Assembly: GCA_902761655.1 (NCBI GenBank)
Contig: CACWLD010000015.1
Coordinates: forward strand, 1 to 61,887
DNA from: an uncultured Bacteroidia bacterium
GTDB taxonomy: Bacteria; Bacteroidota; Bacteroidia; Bacteroidales; UBA932
Direction: 5' to 3'
DNA: 61,887 nt
Below are positions 43,863 to 53,261 of this stretch, piece by piece; position 1 is the first letter of the stretch, and every line of letters begins with the position of its first letter. A model generated the notes under the pieces. It saw only the letters and a list, made by a program, of their open reading frames with translations, searched no databases and was not told where the DNA came from. The translations under genes were made by a program, and so were the position numbers.

Positions 43863-43904
43863 CTAGCCAGTATCTTATGGGTCGTAAAAATAATGTTTTT
43901 TGAG

Positions 43905-43912
43905 TATATTTG
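43905..43912 (+). promoter_or_regulatory. Promoter -7 box for sanA
   Basis: TATATTTG, a perfect TAnnTTTG, 17 nt before the ATG at 43930. Confidence 0.55.
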
Positions 43913-43929
43913 TTAGGGGGTATGCCGTT

Positions 43930-44568
43930 ATGAAAGCCAGGAAGGTCATAAAATGGATGCTGATTCCCGCCCTTTTGCTGCTGGGGCTGGTGGTGGTATG
44001 CTATACCACCGTCAGCAGTTACTCAAAGGACAGGCTCTATGACACCGTAGAGTACATCCCATACCGCCGCGCGGCCTTGGTCCTGGGAACTTCGCCCTGG
44101 GATCGGAATGGCGACCCCAACCGCTTCTACAACGCCCGTATCAAGGCCTGCGTGGACCTGTACAACGCCCGCAAGATAGACAGGATCATAGTCAGCGGAG
44201 ACAACCACCACATCTCATACAATGAGCCGGAAGCAATGCGAGCTTCCCTCGTGGAAATGGGCATTCCCAACGAAGTCATATTCCTGGATTACGCGGGCTT
44301 CCGTACTTTCGATTCCGTAGTGCGGGCGCGCGAGGTGTTCGGTCAGCAGTCATTCACCGTAGTCAGCCAGAAGTTCCATAACGAGCGCGCCATATTCATT
44401 GCCGGTAAGAAGGGAATCGATGCCGTGGGCTACAACGCTTCCGGCGTAGGCCTGAATTACGGCCTGATGACCTATGTACGGGAACTTTTTGCCCGCTGCA
44501 AAGTATATCTGGACCTTGCAACGGGCAAAAAACCGCATTTCTTGGGAGAGCCGGTCGACCTTGACTAG
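43930..44568 (+). CDS. sanA: SanA/YdcF-like DUF218 membrane protein
   Basis: A 212-residue protein with one N-terminal transmembrane helix (about 6-28) and a DUF218 domain: AALVLGTSPWDRNGDPNRFYNARI, IIVSGDNHH, TVVSQKFHNERAIFIA. In enterobacteria SanA affects envelope barrier function (vancomycin exclusion at high temperature); the biochemical role is not settled. The ATG at 43930 lies downstream of the promoter box, so the longer reading is rejected. It shares a CTAG with the convergent GH3 stop. Confidence 0.82.
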   Translation: MKARKVIKWMLIPALLLLGLVVVCYTTVSSYSKDRLYDTVEYIPYRRAALVLGTSPWDRNGDPNRFYNARIKACVDLYNARKIDRIIVSGDNHHISYNEPEAMRASLVEMGIPNEVIFLDYAGFRTFDSVVRAREVFGQQSFTVVSQKFHNERAIFIAGKKGIDAVGYNASGVGLNYGLMTYVRELFARCKVYLDLATGKKPHFLGEPVDLD

Positions 44569-46916
44569 CGTACGGCTACATCAGCGAAATAAACATCTCG
44601 GAGGGCCTTCACGACAGGTTTGCCCTTGAGGGTGCATACTCCCTCAAGAGGAAGGTCGCTGCTGGATGATCCAACCTTGAAGGCATAGTCACCGGGTGAT
44701 ACTGTCCAACCTGCGTCAGAGAACCAGGCAAGCTGGTCTGCACTTACACTGAAGGTTACAGTAGCGCTCTTTCCCGGCTCCAGGCTTATCCTCTGGAAGC
44801 CCTTGAGCTGGATTGGCTTGAGCGGCTGGCCGGACTTTGGCGATGCGTACAGCTGTACAACCTCGTCGCCCTTGACGCTGCCGGTGTTGGTGACCTTGCA
44901 GCTTACTTCGATGAGTCCGTTCTTTGTCTTAGCCTCAGGCTGAACACTTATGTCGCTGTATTGGAAAGTGGTGTATGAAAGGCCGAATCCAAAAGGATAA
45001 AGGGCCATTTCCGGGTTTACACCGTTGTTGTAGCAGAACTGGTCAGTGCTTTCCGTTGCAGGCATAGTCATACAGAGCTTTCCTGAAGGATTCACCTTGC
45101 CGGTAAGGATGTCGCTGACTGCGTTGCCTCCTTCCTCGCCGGGATAGAAGGCCTGCAGGATGGCGGCGCATCCGTCAGCTATGTCCGTAATCATCTCCGG
45201 ACGTCCGCTGAACATAATGAGCACTACAGGCTTGCCGGTGGCGATGAGAGCCTTGACAAAGGCCTCCTGATCGCCAGGAAGGCGGATGCCTGCGCGGCGG
45301 CGGTTCTCTCCGCAGAGGTATATGTTCTCTCCCATTGCGGCAACTATGACATCGTTACGGGCAGCGACCTTTATGGCATCGTCCCAGTTGGTGTAATCTT
45401 CAGAATCAATCTTCCTTACGTTGAGGGCGCGAACGCGCTGGTCTCCGCTCATTGAAAGTCCCATATCCGCCAGGGTGCTCCAGTCCACTCCTCGGGAGTA
45501 CTCTACCTTGCCGTCGTATTTGCTCTGGAAGCACTCCAGGAATGTGGGTACATACAGGTCGTCGGGATTCACATCCTTGCGGAAGAAGAACAGCTGCATT
45601 GAAGGGAAGGTGTAGTCTCCAAGCATACTCCAGACGGAGTTGGCGTTGGGACCAACCACGGCTATGTTCTTGCCGGAGGCAAGAGGAAGCACACCGTTGT
45701 TCTTGAGCAGGACCACGGACTCTGCGGCCAGGTCGTAAGCGGTCTGGCGGCTCTCGGCAGGGTCCATATCAAGCTTGCCTTCCTTGAAGTACTTGGGGTT
45801 GGGGTCCAGCAGGCCGCAGCGGGCCTTTACCAGGAGCGCGCGCTTTACTGCGCGCTCGAAGGCCTCCTCGCTGACGCGGCCTTCGGCCAGCAGCTCCGGG
45901 AGGTATTTATAGGAGGTGTTGGAGTTGAATTCCAGGTCGTTTCCGGTATTGATGGCATCCACGGCGCACTGCTTCAGGAATTCAGGGCTGCGGTCGCGGC
46001 TGCCCTGCTGTACGGAGCCGTAGTCGCTGACAACTATGCCGTCGTATCCCAGATAATCCTTTAGGATTACGTTCAGGAGGGTGTCGCTGCAGACTGCGTA
46101 CTGCGTGCGGAACTTGTCGTAGCAGGTCATTATGCTGCGGCTGCCTGCCTGACGGATGATGGCTTCGTGCGGGAAGAGTACTTCCTCGTAGATTTCCTTC
46201 TCAGTGAGGGAAGAGCCTCCGCCATAGCCAAGGAAGTGCTTGGTGGTGGCGGTGACGCCATCGCGGAAGCCATCGGCCTGGAGGCCTTTGACAAAGGCGG
46301 TTCCCATTGTGGCGGTGAGGTATCCGTCCTCGCCGTAGGATTCCTCCACGCGGGACCAGTGGGCGCTGCGGATGATGTCGACCATTGGCGACAGGGCGAA
46401 CTGCTCGCCAAGGTCCCGCATTGAGCGGGCCGTCTGCCTCATCTTCACTGAGAGAAGAGCAGGGTCCCAGGTGCAGGCTACGGCCATCTGCTGGGGGTAT
46501 GCCGTGGCACCCTTTGCGGTTACTCCGGTGATGCATTCGTCGTGTATCACTGCAGGAATGCCGGCGGGGGTATGGTTGACCATATAGTCCTGAATGTCAG
46601 CGATCAGCTGGCGCAGTTCGTCTGCGTTCAGACTCTGAGAACTGGATAGCTGGCAGATATGTCCGGCGCCGTAAGGGATTACTTCCTTGCACTTTTCAAT
46701 TGAGAAGACGCCGTCAACCATAAGCTCGCTGGGGTATATTCCAAAGAGCTGGGCGGCGCGGTCTTCTACTGAGAGGCGGTCATAAACGGCATCTACCTGG
46801 GCCTGTAAGGCCTTGTCTGCCTGTTTGGCTTTGTCTGCCTGGCTCTCCGCCGGCTTGGGACCGGAGCAGGCTGCTGCGATAAGCGCCAGGGAGAATATGA
46901 GAAGGTGTTTTTTCAT
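44565..46916 (-). CDS. GH3-family beta-glycosidase lipoprotein
   Basis: A 783-residue enzyme with a lipoprotein leader (lipobox AAAC, Cys near 17). It has the three GH3 parts: N-terminal barrel with the nucleophile Asp in GIVVSDYGSVQQ, the alpha/beta sandwich beginning near LAAESVVLLKNNGVLPL, and a C-terminal FnIII-like domain (ITLEPGKSATVTFSV-type). Family members are beta-glucosidases or beta-xylosidases; specificity cannot be fixed. It follows a lipoprotein gene by 12 nt and is probably in the same operon. Confidence 0.9.
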   Translation of the reverse strand: MKKHLLIFSLALIAAACSGPKPAESQADKAKQADKALQAQVDAVYDRLSVEDRAAQLFGIYPSELMVDGVFSIEKCKEVIPYGAGHICQLSSSQSLNADELRQLIADIQDYMVNHTPAGIPAVIHDECITGVTAKGATAYPQQMAVACTWDPALLSVKMRQTARSMRDLGEQFALSPMVDIIRSAHWSRVEESYGEDGYLTATMGTAFVKGLQADGFRDGVTATTKHFLGYGGGSSLTEKEIYEEVLFPHEAIIRQAGSRSIMTCYDKFRTQYAVCSDTLLNVILKDYLGYDGIVVSDYGSVQQGSRDRSPEFLKQCAVDAINTGNDLEFNSNTSYKYLPELLAEGRVSEEAFERAVKRALLVKARCGLLDPNPKYFKEGKLDMDPAESRQTAYDLAAESVVLLKNNGVLPLASGKNIAVVGPNANSVWSMLGDYTFPSMQLFFFRKDVNPDDLYVPTFLECFQSKYDGKVEYSRGVDWSTLADMGLSMSGDQRVRALNVRKIDSEDYTNWDDAIKVAARNDVIVAAMGENIYLCGENRRRAGIRLPGDQEAFVKALIATGKPVVLIMFSGRPEMITDIADGCAAILQAFYPGEEGGNAVSDILTGKVNPSGKLCMTMPATESTDQFCYNNGVNPEMALYPFGFGLSYTTFQYSDISVQPEAKTKNGLIEVSCKVTNTGSVKGDEVVQLYASPKSGQPLKPIQLKGFQRISLEPGKSATVTFSVSADQLAWFSDAGWTVSPGDYAFKVGSSSSDLPLEGVCTLKGKPVVKALRDVYFADVAVR

Positions 46917-46928
46917 ATATAAGGATTA

Positions 46929-47672
46929 TTATTGATTTTCTAAGGTTATGGTGCAGTCCCTGTAAATATTGTCAACAATAAGGAGGCTGAACGGGGCAAT
47001 AGTATAGGTCTGAGGCTCTTCTCCTTGAATAACGCTGTAAGAGAGAGTGAGCGCGTCAGGGCGGGAGTGGTAAATCCCGTTGATTATGATCTCAGTCTCA
47101 AGGTTTGTTTCTGGCACAATGACGGGAATGACGAATGACTTGCCAAAGTCTATCTTTGTAGGCTCTCCGCCGCGTCCCATAAACGCCGCCATACCAAAAA
47201 ACTGGTTCAGTTGCTCTTGGGATGTTATCTTGGTAGGGAGGACGTCCTCTATGTCATCATTACGCTTGTAGTAGTTGCTTGCCTGGGTATATGGCACCCT
47301 GAAAGGCCTATAATCAGTAATCTTTCCGCCTTCTACCTTGACCTCAGTTACACCCGGAGTACCCATATCCTGGTATGATACTCTGTACCATCCGTCGCCC
47401 AGAGACTCTATTCCGTCCACCTGGGAAACGTTTCCGGGACCATCCTGGAAACCGGTGCGGAATGCCCAGTAGGAATATGTGTCCGGGTAATCCGCCTCCC
47501 ATAATGAAGAGAGGATACCGTCAGACAGGGACTTTTTAAGAAGGGCGTCCGTCATCTCCGTACGGCCCAGGACGGCATTGTAAAAGTTTTCAATTATCTG
47601 TTTATCTGAACGGTTACTGCCGCAGGCTGCCAAGACAACGGCTGCGGCCAGAATTGCGCTTATTCTTTTCAT
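46929..47672 (-). CDS. Lipoprotein of unknown function, DUF3828-like
   Basis: A 247-residue lipoprotein (lipobox VLAAC, Cys near 17). The N-terminal part (SDKQIIENFYNAVLGRTEMTDALLKKSLSDGILSSL...) resembles DUF3828-type domains; the C-terminal part (FVIPVIVPETNLETEI...YTIAPFSLLIVDNIYRD) is a beta-rich module often found after it in Bacteroidetes. No catalytic motif is seen. The ATG at 47672 is preceded by a perfect promoter box, so the longer N-terminal reading is rejected. Likely operon with the GH3 gene. Confidence 0.6.
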   Translation of the reverse strand: MKRISAILAAAVVLAACGSNRSDKQIIENFYNAVLGRTEMTDALLKKSLSDGILSSLWEADYPDTYSYWAFRTGFQDGPGNVSQVDGIESLGDGWYRVSYQDMGTPGVTEVKVEGGKITDYRPFRVPYTQASNYYKRNDDIEDVLPTKITSQEQLNQFFGMAAFMGRGGEPTKIDFGKSFVIPVIVPETNLETEIIINGIYHSRPDALTLSYSVIQGEEPQTYTIAPFSLLIVDNIYRDCTITLENQ

Positions 47673-47696
47673 AAAGATTGATTTAGGTTTGCTATA

Positions 47697-47704
47697 CAAA
47701 TATA
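47697..47704 (-). promoter_or_regulatory. Promoter -7 box for the lipoprotein-GH3 operon
   Basis: On the complement TATATTTG, a perfect TAnnTTTG, 24 nt before the ATG at 47672. Confidence 0.55.
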
Positions 47705-47733
47705 ATAGGTTTTGACTAAATTTACGGAAGTAT

Positions 47734-48414
47734 ATGACAGACACTTTGCTCAAATACAACCTTGGAGCGGGCGTGGAGGCTTTCACCGCCAGCAGGGACG
47801 CCGTGCTTCCATATCCGGTTACCCAGGGGCATCAGGTGCACAACTGCAAAGTGGCCGTCATAGACCGCCCCGGCCTCACTCGCGAGGACCTGGAAGGGTA
47901 CGATGCCTTTGTCACCAACCTCCCCGGCGTGGCAATTGGCGTTCGCACGGCGGACTGCGTGCCCATCCTGCTGTATGACCCTGTCAAAAGGGTCATAGCA
48001 GCCGTGCACGCAGGCTGGAAAGGCACCGTGCTCCGCATCTCGCAGAATGCCCTGGAAGTGATGGCTTTCAAATTTGGCAGCTCCGCTGCCGATATCAAAG
48101 CTGTCATTGGCCCCGCAATTGGGCCTGACAGCTTCCAGGTGGGCATAGAGGTGGCGGAGAAATTCAAACAGGCCGGATTCCCAATGGACTACGTATGGTC
48201 CTTCCACGGCGCCGGGGACGGCACACCAATGTCAGGCGGCCATCACATTGACCTATTCAAGGCAAACCGATGGCTTCTGGAACAGGCTGGAGTCACTCCT
48301 GACAATATCCAAGTATTTGATATAGATACTTTTACGGCTACAGAATTCTTTTCCGCGCGCAGGGAGGGAACCCAGTGCGGGCGCAACATCAACTCAATAC
48401 TGTTGCTGCCATAG
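47734..48414 (+). CDS. pgeF: Peptidoglycan editing factor PgeF (laccase-domain/YfiH)
   Basis: A 226-residue cytoplasmic hydrolase/oxidoreductase family that removes wrong amino acids from peptidoglycan precursors (PgeF), long annotated as polyphenol oxidase. The metal-site residues are visible: the His in QGHQVHN, the Cys in RTADCVPILL and the His in AVHAGWKGT. It ends REGTQCGRNINSILL, as usual. It is divergent from the lipoprotein gene. Confidence 0.88.
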   Translation: MTDTLLKYNLGAGVEAFTASRDAVLPYPVTQGHQVHNCKVAVIDRPGLTREDLEGYDAFVTNLPGVAIGVRTADCVPILLYDPVKRVIAAVHAGWKGTVLRISQNALEVMAFKFGSSAADIKAVIGPAIGPDSFQVGIEVAEKFKQAGFPMDYVWSFHGAGDGTPMSGGHHIDLFKANRWLLEQAGVTPDNIQVFDIDTFTATEFFSARREGTQCGRNINSILLLP

Positions 48415-48473
48415 GACTCCTTTTGCACGTTTCTTGTTGCATATAGGGGCACTTGACATAAACTATTATCATT

Positions 48474-48983
48474 ATGAAAAGAATTATCACTACAGTTCTT
48501 GTAGCTGCCCTTGCAGCCCTCTCGTTCAATTCCTGCGAGACAATGGACCCTGAGAAAGACTTCACAGGCACCGTCTACGGCCTTTGGATAGTAGATAAAC
48601 TGGATGTCGCGGTAAGTACAACCGTTAACGGCAATACTACCACACACAGTTCTACCACAGATTTCTCAAAAGACCATTGCCGCTTGAACCTTGACCCTAC
48701 AGGCATAGCGACATTGTGGTACAATCTCAAGGTTGACATCGAGACCTTCACCTTTGACAAGGACAAGATGAGGATCGAGTTCAAGGAAGCTGCCGATGTA
48801 GGTGACAACGGCAAGGCAATTGTTCTCCTTGGAATCTATGACGTAGAACTCAAGGGAGACCAGATGATCTTCCGTCAGCCGGAGGCTGCCGTCAGCACAG
48901 ACAACTTCGGCGTTTCAAAAAGAGCTACCTACACGTTCCACCGCGCCCCCAAGGCTGAGGACGTTCCCACGGCTATCAACTGA
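48474..48983 (+). CDS. Lipocalin-like lipoprotein
   Basis: A 169-residue predicted lipoprotein (lipobox FNSC, Cys near 20). After a short linker comes VYGLWIVDKLDVAV and alternating beta-strands, consistent with a lipocalin-like or DUF5004-type barrel domain. It has no active-site motif. It shares its general plan, not clear sequence, with the lipoprotein at 22836-23243. It converges on the ResB-CcsA gene with a 2-nt gap and no terminator. Confidence 0.6.
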   Translation: MKRIITTVLVAALAALSFNSCETMDPEKDFTGTVYGLWIVDKLDVAVSTTVNGNTTTHSSTTDFSKDHCRLNLDPTGIATLWYNLKVDIETFTFDKDKMRIEFKEAADVGDNGKAIVLLGIYDVELKGDQMIFRQPEAAVSTDNFGVSKRATYTFHRAPKAEDVPTAIN

Positions 48984-48985
48984 TT

Positions 48986-50203
48986 CTAGGAATAGGAGTG
49001 CATTCCTCCCAGTATTAGATTAACCCCAAAGTAGGTTATCAGTACGCAGAGGAATGCGATGAACACATAAATGTGGAAGAACCTGGGCTTCTGGAAAGCC
49101 TTCAGTGTGCTGCCGTGCAGAGGCGCGGCGTACACCAGAAGGGTTATCAGAGCCCAGGTTTCTTTTGGATCCCAGGCCCAGTAACTTCCCCAGGAAATAT
49201 TGGCCCAGACGGCCCCGAGGAAGGTTCCGAATGTAATGAGGAACACAGCGGGGTAAAGTATGGTAAGGCTCAGGTCCATAAGCCGCCCCGATGCTTTCTT
49301 GCTGATCAGCCCAATAATACCTATCACAGCCAATGCGGCAAACAGGATATATGACAGCACGATTGGCGTTACGTGGATGAACAGGAGAGGGGACCGCAGT
49401 ACGGGCGCCATCTGGGCGTCTTTTGAATAAGCGCCCGTGCGGAAAATGATAAACAATGCCAGAAGGGCCAATATCAATACTGCAGGGTAAAGGTAACAGT
49501 AGCGCCGCCATCCCTTCCCGCTCTCAGAGAGCCTGGTAACGGCGCGTTTGAGTCCGCTTTCTTTCTGGAAGAAGAAACCCAGCATACCCGCAAGAAGGAG
49601 GAGATATCCCAAATAGGTTATGGCTACTCCCCAAGGGTCGCGTACAACCATCAGGATGGAGGAGTCGCCGTCGTAGTCGGCCTGATAGAAGCGGTATCCG
49701 TCTATCTTGCCAATATTGTTCATTGAGATTGTCAGGGTACTGGCATCCGCACCTGTCCCAACGGTAATTATGCTGCGGTAATCAGAAGGGGCCGTCGATC
49801 CCGGATAGCGGTCAATCTGGAACTCCTGCAGGGTCATTGGGACAGGAAGGTCCCACTGCGATCCGTCCTCCATCACCCATTGGGTGACGGTTTTTCCGGG
49901 TTCCAGCAGTACTCGGCCTTCCTTGCCCCAGATATGCGTTATAAGCGCTCCTGCAAGTATTATGGGAAAAGATATGTGAAGAAGAACTGTGGCGCACCTC
50001 CTGCCCAAGCCTTCTCCCTGAAGGATGAACCACAGTGCGCATACTGCGGCCAAACCCCACAGGGCCATAAATACTGGGTTATGGTAAACAAGTTTTAACG
50101 CTGCGGGTGTGCCTTGGATTTTTTCAATGAATGTTGCGGCTATCATCAGTACGATGACGGCTGCCATTGAACAAAAGCCTGTAATTTTCAGAATCTTCTT
50201 CAC
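48986..50203 (-). CDS. ccsA: Cytochrome c assembly protein, ResB-CcsA fusion
   Basis: A 405-residue membrane protein for system II cytochrome c maturation. The N-terminal half is a ResB-like region (four helices and a periplasmic part with HIWGKEGRVLLEPGK). The C-terminal half is CcsA with the Trp-rich haem loop WGSYWAWDPKETWAL. CcsBA delivers haem to CxxCH apocytochromes in the periplasm. It starts 9 nt after the di-heme oxidoreductase gene, which encodes exactly such a client. Confidence 0.9.
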   Translation of the reverse strand: MKKILKITGFCSMAAVIVLMIAATFIEKIQGTPAALKLVYHNPVFMALWGLAAVCALWFILQGEGLGRRCATVLLHISFPIILAGALITHIWGKEGRVLLEPGKTVTQWVMEDGSQWDLPVPMTLQEFQIDRYPGSTAPSDYRSIITVGTGADASTLTISMNNIGKIDGYRFYQADYDGDSSILMVVRDPWGVAITYLGYLLLLAGMLGFFFQKESGLKRAVTRLSESGKGWRRYCYLYPAVLILALLALFIIFRTGAYSKDAQMAPVLRSPLLFIHVTPIVLSYILFAALAVIGIIGLISKKASGRLMDLSLTILYPAVFLITFGTFLGAVWANISWGSYWAWDPKETWALITLLVYAAPLHGSTLKAFQKPRFFHIYVFIAFLCVLITYFGVNLILGGMHSYS

Positions 50204-50212
50204 TTTGCTAAT

Positions 50213-52009
50213 TTAAATTGAATCTACGAATTTTATAACTGCTTCGCGCTCTTCTTTGGTGAGATTGTAGAATTTTTCCGCAGAGGAGTAAGCGTCGCTT
50301 TTCTTGCTGTATGCGTGCCACATAATGGCTTCAAGGGTGTTCCTTGCACGGCAGTCGTGCAGGCGGTCGCCCCTTCCTGTATTCATTACGGACAGTCCGC
50401 GACCCCACAGAGGGGTGGTGCGGCACCAGGTGCCGTGGATGTCGTTGGCCATCCAGAGGCGGTGCTGGATAAGGTCAGTGTAAGGCCAGATGGTCTGGTT
50501 TGCATAGCGCGGGAGAGGCTTTGTGCCGTTCATTGCCGGAGCCCAGTAATTGTCGTCCCCAGTGGTCCAGGAAGGCCTGTGGCAGGTTGCGCAGCCTAAC
50601 TTGCTGAACAGGTCCTTGCCTTTCTGCACATCCTTGTCGTTGAGGTTCCTTGCACGAGGAACCGCAAGGCCGCGGTGCCATACCATAAAGTCATAGAACT
50701 CATCGGCGCTCATCTCAGGCTCAAAGTTGTGGTAGGCGTTGTTGAACTGGTTGGTAGACGGGCTCAGAAGGGCGAGTACGGCCTCTGAGATCTCCTCGTC
50801 AGTAACCTGTCCGTTGCTATCCACATCCACATAATACGGAGAGGAATCTCCCTGTTTGCGGATTTCAGCAATTACATCGGCATTCTTTGACATTGCCTTG
50901 GCCCAGGCGGCAGTCGTGTAAAGGAACGGCCTGTCCGGGCGGGACACGTTGGTGATGTTCCATATGGCGTTGGCGCCGGCTCCATCCTGGAGGGTTCCGC
51001 GGGTCATTGCGTAGGTGAACTTCTTTAGCAGTTTTCCGCCCATATAGGCGTCGCGCTTGTAGAAAGTACCGTTGGCGTCGTAACCGTCTCCGCAGTTGAT
51101 TTCCTCCTGTCCGTAAACAGGAACGTTGGCCTGCCAGTTATGGTAGAATGCGCTGGCGGCAAAGTCGTTTGCGTTCTTGTCCCAGAATGCTGGATTAAGC
51201 TCTACGTAAGGAGCCTCGGCCTGGTACTGTTTCTTGATTTCTTCCTGCGGAATGGCATCCAGGATGCCGCTGCCGGGGATTCCAATTGTACTTTCCAGAC
51301 GGAAACCTACCTTGTTGCCCCTTTCCCTTGCTGTCTGGTAAGGTGTAGGCTCTGTGTTGAAAGCGTCCTCCGGGATGTAGAGTTCGGGATATATCAGCTC
51401 ATATGTCTCGCCATCGGCAAACCTCAGGGGGAGGCCGCTTTCCATTGCTGAAACCTTGAGCCAGTTGATCTGGATCTTGTTCTCGTCGATAGGAGGGAGG
51501 AACGGGCCCTCAGCCATTGTCTGGGGCATTCCTGTCACCTCAGAGACATAAGGGCCGTCATTGGGGTTCTCCGCATTCTGGTGGTAGATTACCAGCAGGT
51601 AGCCGTTTCCAAAGGCGGAAGAGCCGTTTGCGCGGTATACGCTCTGCCACTGTCCGTGGCCGTAGCCCGGATGGCAGTCAAGGCAGGACTTGCGCACTGC
51701 CGCAGGGCCGCGGCCCTTGAACGGCGGAGTGCTTACGGTCACGTTGCGCTCGAAGAAAGCCTCTCCGCGGTTGAAACTGGGCTCCAGGCCCATCCTTTCA
51801 ACTGCGGGGGTGGGGTCTTCGTAAGAACCCGGAGATACGTTGTCTGTGGTTCCCAGTTCGCCGCCGGGATACCATTCGGCTGCGGAGAAGTTGCCCACGG
51901 CCTGTCCTACGTATTTGGCATCGGATTCCTTTACGGTGATTGTCTCTCCTGAGAAGTTACAGGAAACAGCCAGGAGAGTCAATATGGTAAATGGTAAAAG
52001 CTTTTTCAT
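50213..52009 (-). CDS. Di-heme oxidoreductase (DUF1111/thiol oxidoreductase family), lipoprotein
   Basis: A 598-residue c-type cytochrome, exported by a lipoprotein leader (LAVSC). Two CxxCH haem sites: SCLDCHPGYGH near residue 117 and GCATCHRPSW near 475. This is the two-domain di-heme 'DHOR' family, usually next to imelysin genes, where it is thought to oxidise or reduce metal at the cell surface. It lies between imelysin (17 nt) and ResB-CcsA (9 nt). Confidence 0.9.
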   Translation of the reverse strand: MKKLLPFTILTLLAVSCNFSGETITVKESDAKYVGQAVGNFSAAEWYPGGELGTTDNVSPGSYEDPTPAVERMGLEPSFNRGEAFFERNVTVSTPPFKGRGPAAVRKSCLDCHPGYGHGQWQSVYRANGSSAFGNGYLLVIYHQNAENPNDGPYVSEVTGMPQTMAEGPFLPPIDENKIQINWLKVSAMESGLPLRFADGETYELIYPELYIPEDAFNTEPTPYQTARERGNKVGFRLESTIGIPGSGILDAIPQEEIKKQYQAEAPYVELNPAFWDKNANDFAASAFYHNWQANVPVYGQEEINCGDGYDANGTFYKRDAYMGGKLLKKFTYAMTRGTLQDGAGANAIWNITNVSRPDRPFLYTTAAWAKAMSKNADVIAEIRKQGDSSPYYVDVDSNGQVTDEEISEAVLALLSPSTNQFNNAYHNFEPEMSADEFYDFMVWHRGLAVPRARNLNDKDVQKGKDLFSKLGCATCHRPSWTTGDDNYWAPAMNGTKPLPRYANQTIWPYTDLIQHRLWMANDIHGTWCRTTPLWGRGLSVMNTGRGDRLHDCRARNTLEAIMWHAYSKKSDAYSSAEKFYNLTKEEREAVIKFVDSI

Positions 52010-52026
52010 AATTGTTGTTCAGGTGG

Positions 52027-53241
52027 TTATTGTCTTACTATCCAGGAAGCGGCTTTGTTCAGTTCATCGTCAAGTGCGGAAACGGCATCCATTGCATCCT
52101 GTACGCAGGCATCGGCATAAATCTTTACGAATGCGCCCTTGCTCTGGCAGGTTTTGAGTGCGTCGATGGCTCCCTTGAGTGCTGTCTGTATCTTGTTCAC
52201 GTCGCTGTATCCAAGGTTGCCCAGCAGGGTGTAGATTGATTTTGCTCCCGGGTTTGAAGCTCCAAGAGCTCCATACAGGCTGTATTGGATTGACAGGATG
52301 TTGTCAATGAAGTCCTGGAATGACTTCTCGCTGTAGGGGGATTCGATGTAGTTGACGTCTTCTCCGGTGTGGGCGTTGCCCATCTTGACATCGGCAACCT
52401 CTGCGCAAATGTTGGAGCAGCCTCCCACGAGGATAGTGGAGAGGACTTCCTCCCAGGTCTCGAATGAGCTTCCCAGGGCTGCAGCGCCAAGCATATTGGC
52501 TCCGTATATCTTACCGTTGATTTCGATCTCTGCTTCGATTTCGTCAATGCGGTCTGTGTATTTAGCCTCTGCATCAGGATTCCAGGATGCGTACAGGCGG
52601 TAGCAGTTGTCGCGGAGGTCTCCGGCCACTGCGGTGGCGTAGATGAGTTCCTGCTCTCCGGTGACAGTCATTCCTTCGAAGGCCTCGTGGTCTTCGTTAG
52701 CCTTAAGCGCGGCTGCGGTGCGGTTCTTTCCGTCGCGGAAGAGGATGAACTCTATGCCGTGGAAGCCAAGGAGCTCCGCTCCAAGCTTTGCTCCGGCATA
52801 GGCTATTCCGTCTTCGCCTTTAAGCATCTCCATCTGGGCGGTGTTGCTCAGAGCTACGGCAAGCGCCTCGGCGTCAAGCGGCCAGGTGTCAATATGGGGG
52901 TCGATTCCAAATGTGGTGGCAGGGCCGTAGAGGAACGCTTCGGACTGCTCCCAGTAAGTACGGGCTGCAAGGAACTTGCTGCAGATTGCGTTGATGTCGT
53001 TGTCTGTGATAGAGTTTACGCCTTTCTTGGAAGCGGCTGCAAGGAGCTCGTAGAGACCCTGGGTCTCGTCAGCGAGTGACTTGTAGGTGGAATAAACTAC
53101 GTTGGGAACATACTGCTCCACAGCTGCTTTCATTTGTTTCTGATTGTCTGTGAGGCCTTCTTTGGAAGGCTCTTTCTGGCATCCTCCAAGGATTACAGTT
53201 CCAAGGAGGGCCATAACGCTTAATGATAAAAGTCTTTTCAT
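52027..53241 (-). CDS. Imelysin-family periplasmic protein, lipoprotein
   Basis: A 404-residue helical lipoprotein (lipobox LGGC, Cys near 21). It has the imelysin motif GxHxxE as GFHGIEFILF near residue 158. Imelysins (EfeO/IrpA relatives) are induced by low iron and bind metal; the peptidase label is doubtful. Neighbours: porin 20 nt upstream, di-heme oxidoreductase 17 nt downstream. Confidence 0.92.
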   Translation of the reverse strand: MKRLLSLSVMALLGTVILGGCQKEPSKEGLTDNQKQMKAAVEQYVPNVVYSTYKSLADETQGLYELLAAASKKGVNSITDNDINAICSKFLAARTYWEQSEAFLYGPATTFGIDPHIDTWPLDAEALAVALSNTAQMEMLKGEDGIAYAGAKLGAELLGFHGIEFILFRDGKNRTAAALKANEDHEAFEGMTVTGEQELIYATAVAGDLRDNCYRLYASWNPDAEAKYTDRIDEIEAEIEINGKIYGANMLGAAALGSSFETWEEVLSTILVGGCSNICAEVADVKMGNAHTGEDVNYIESPYSEKSFQDFIDNILSIQYSLYGALGASNPGAKSIYTLLGNLGYSDVNKIQTALKGAIDALKTCQSKGAFVKIYADACVQDAMDAVSALDDELNKAASWIVRQ

Positions 53242-53261
53242 CGTTTATGTGTTTTAGTTGA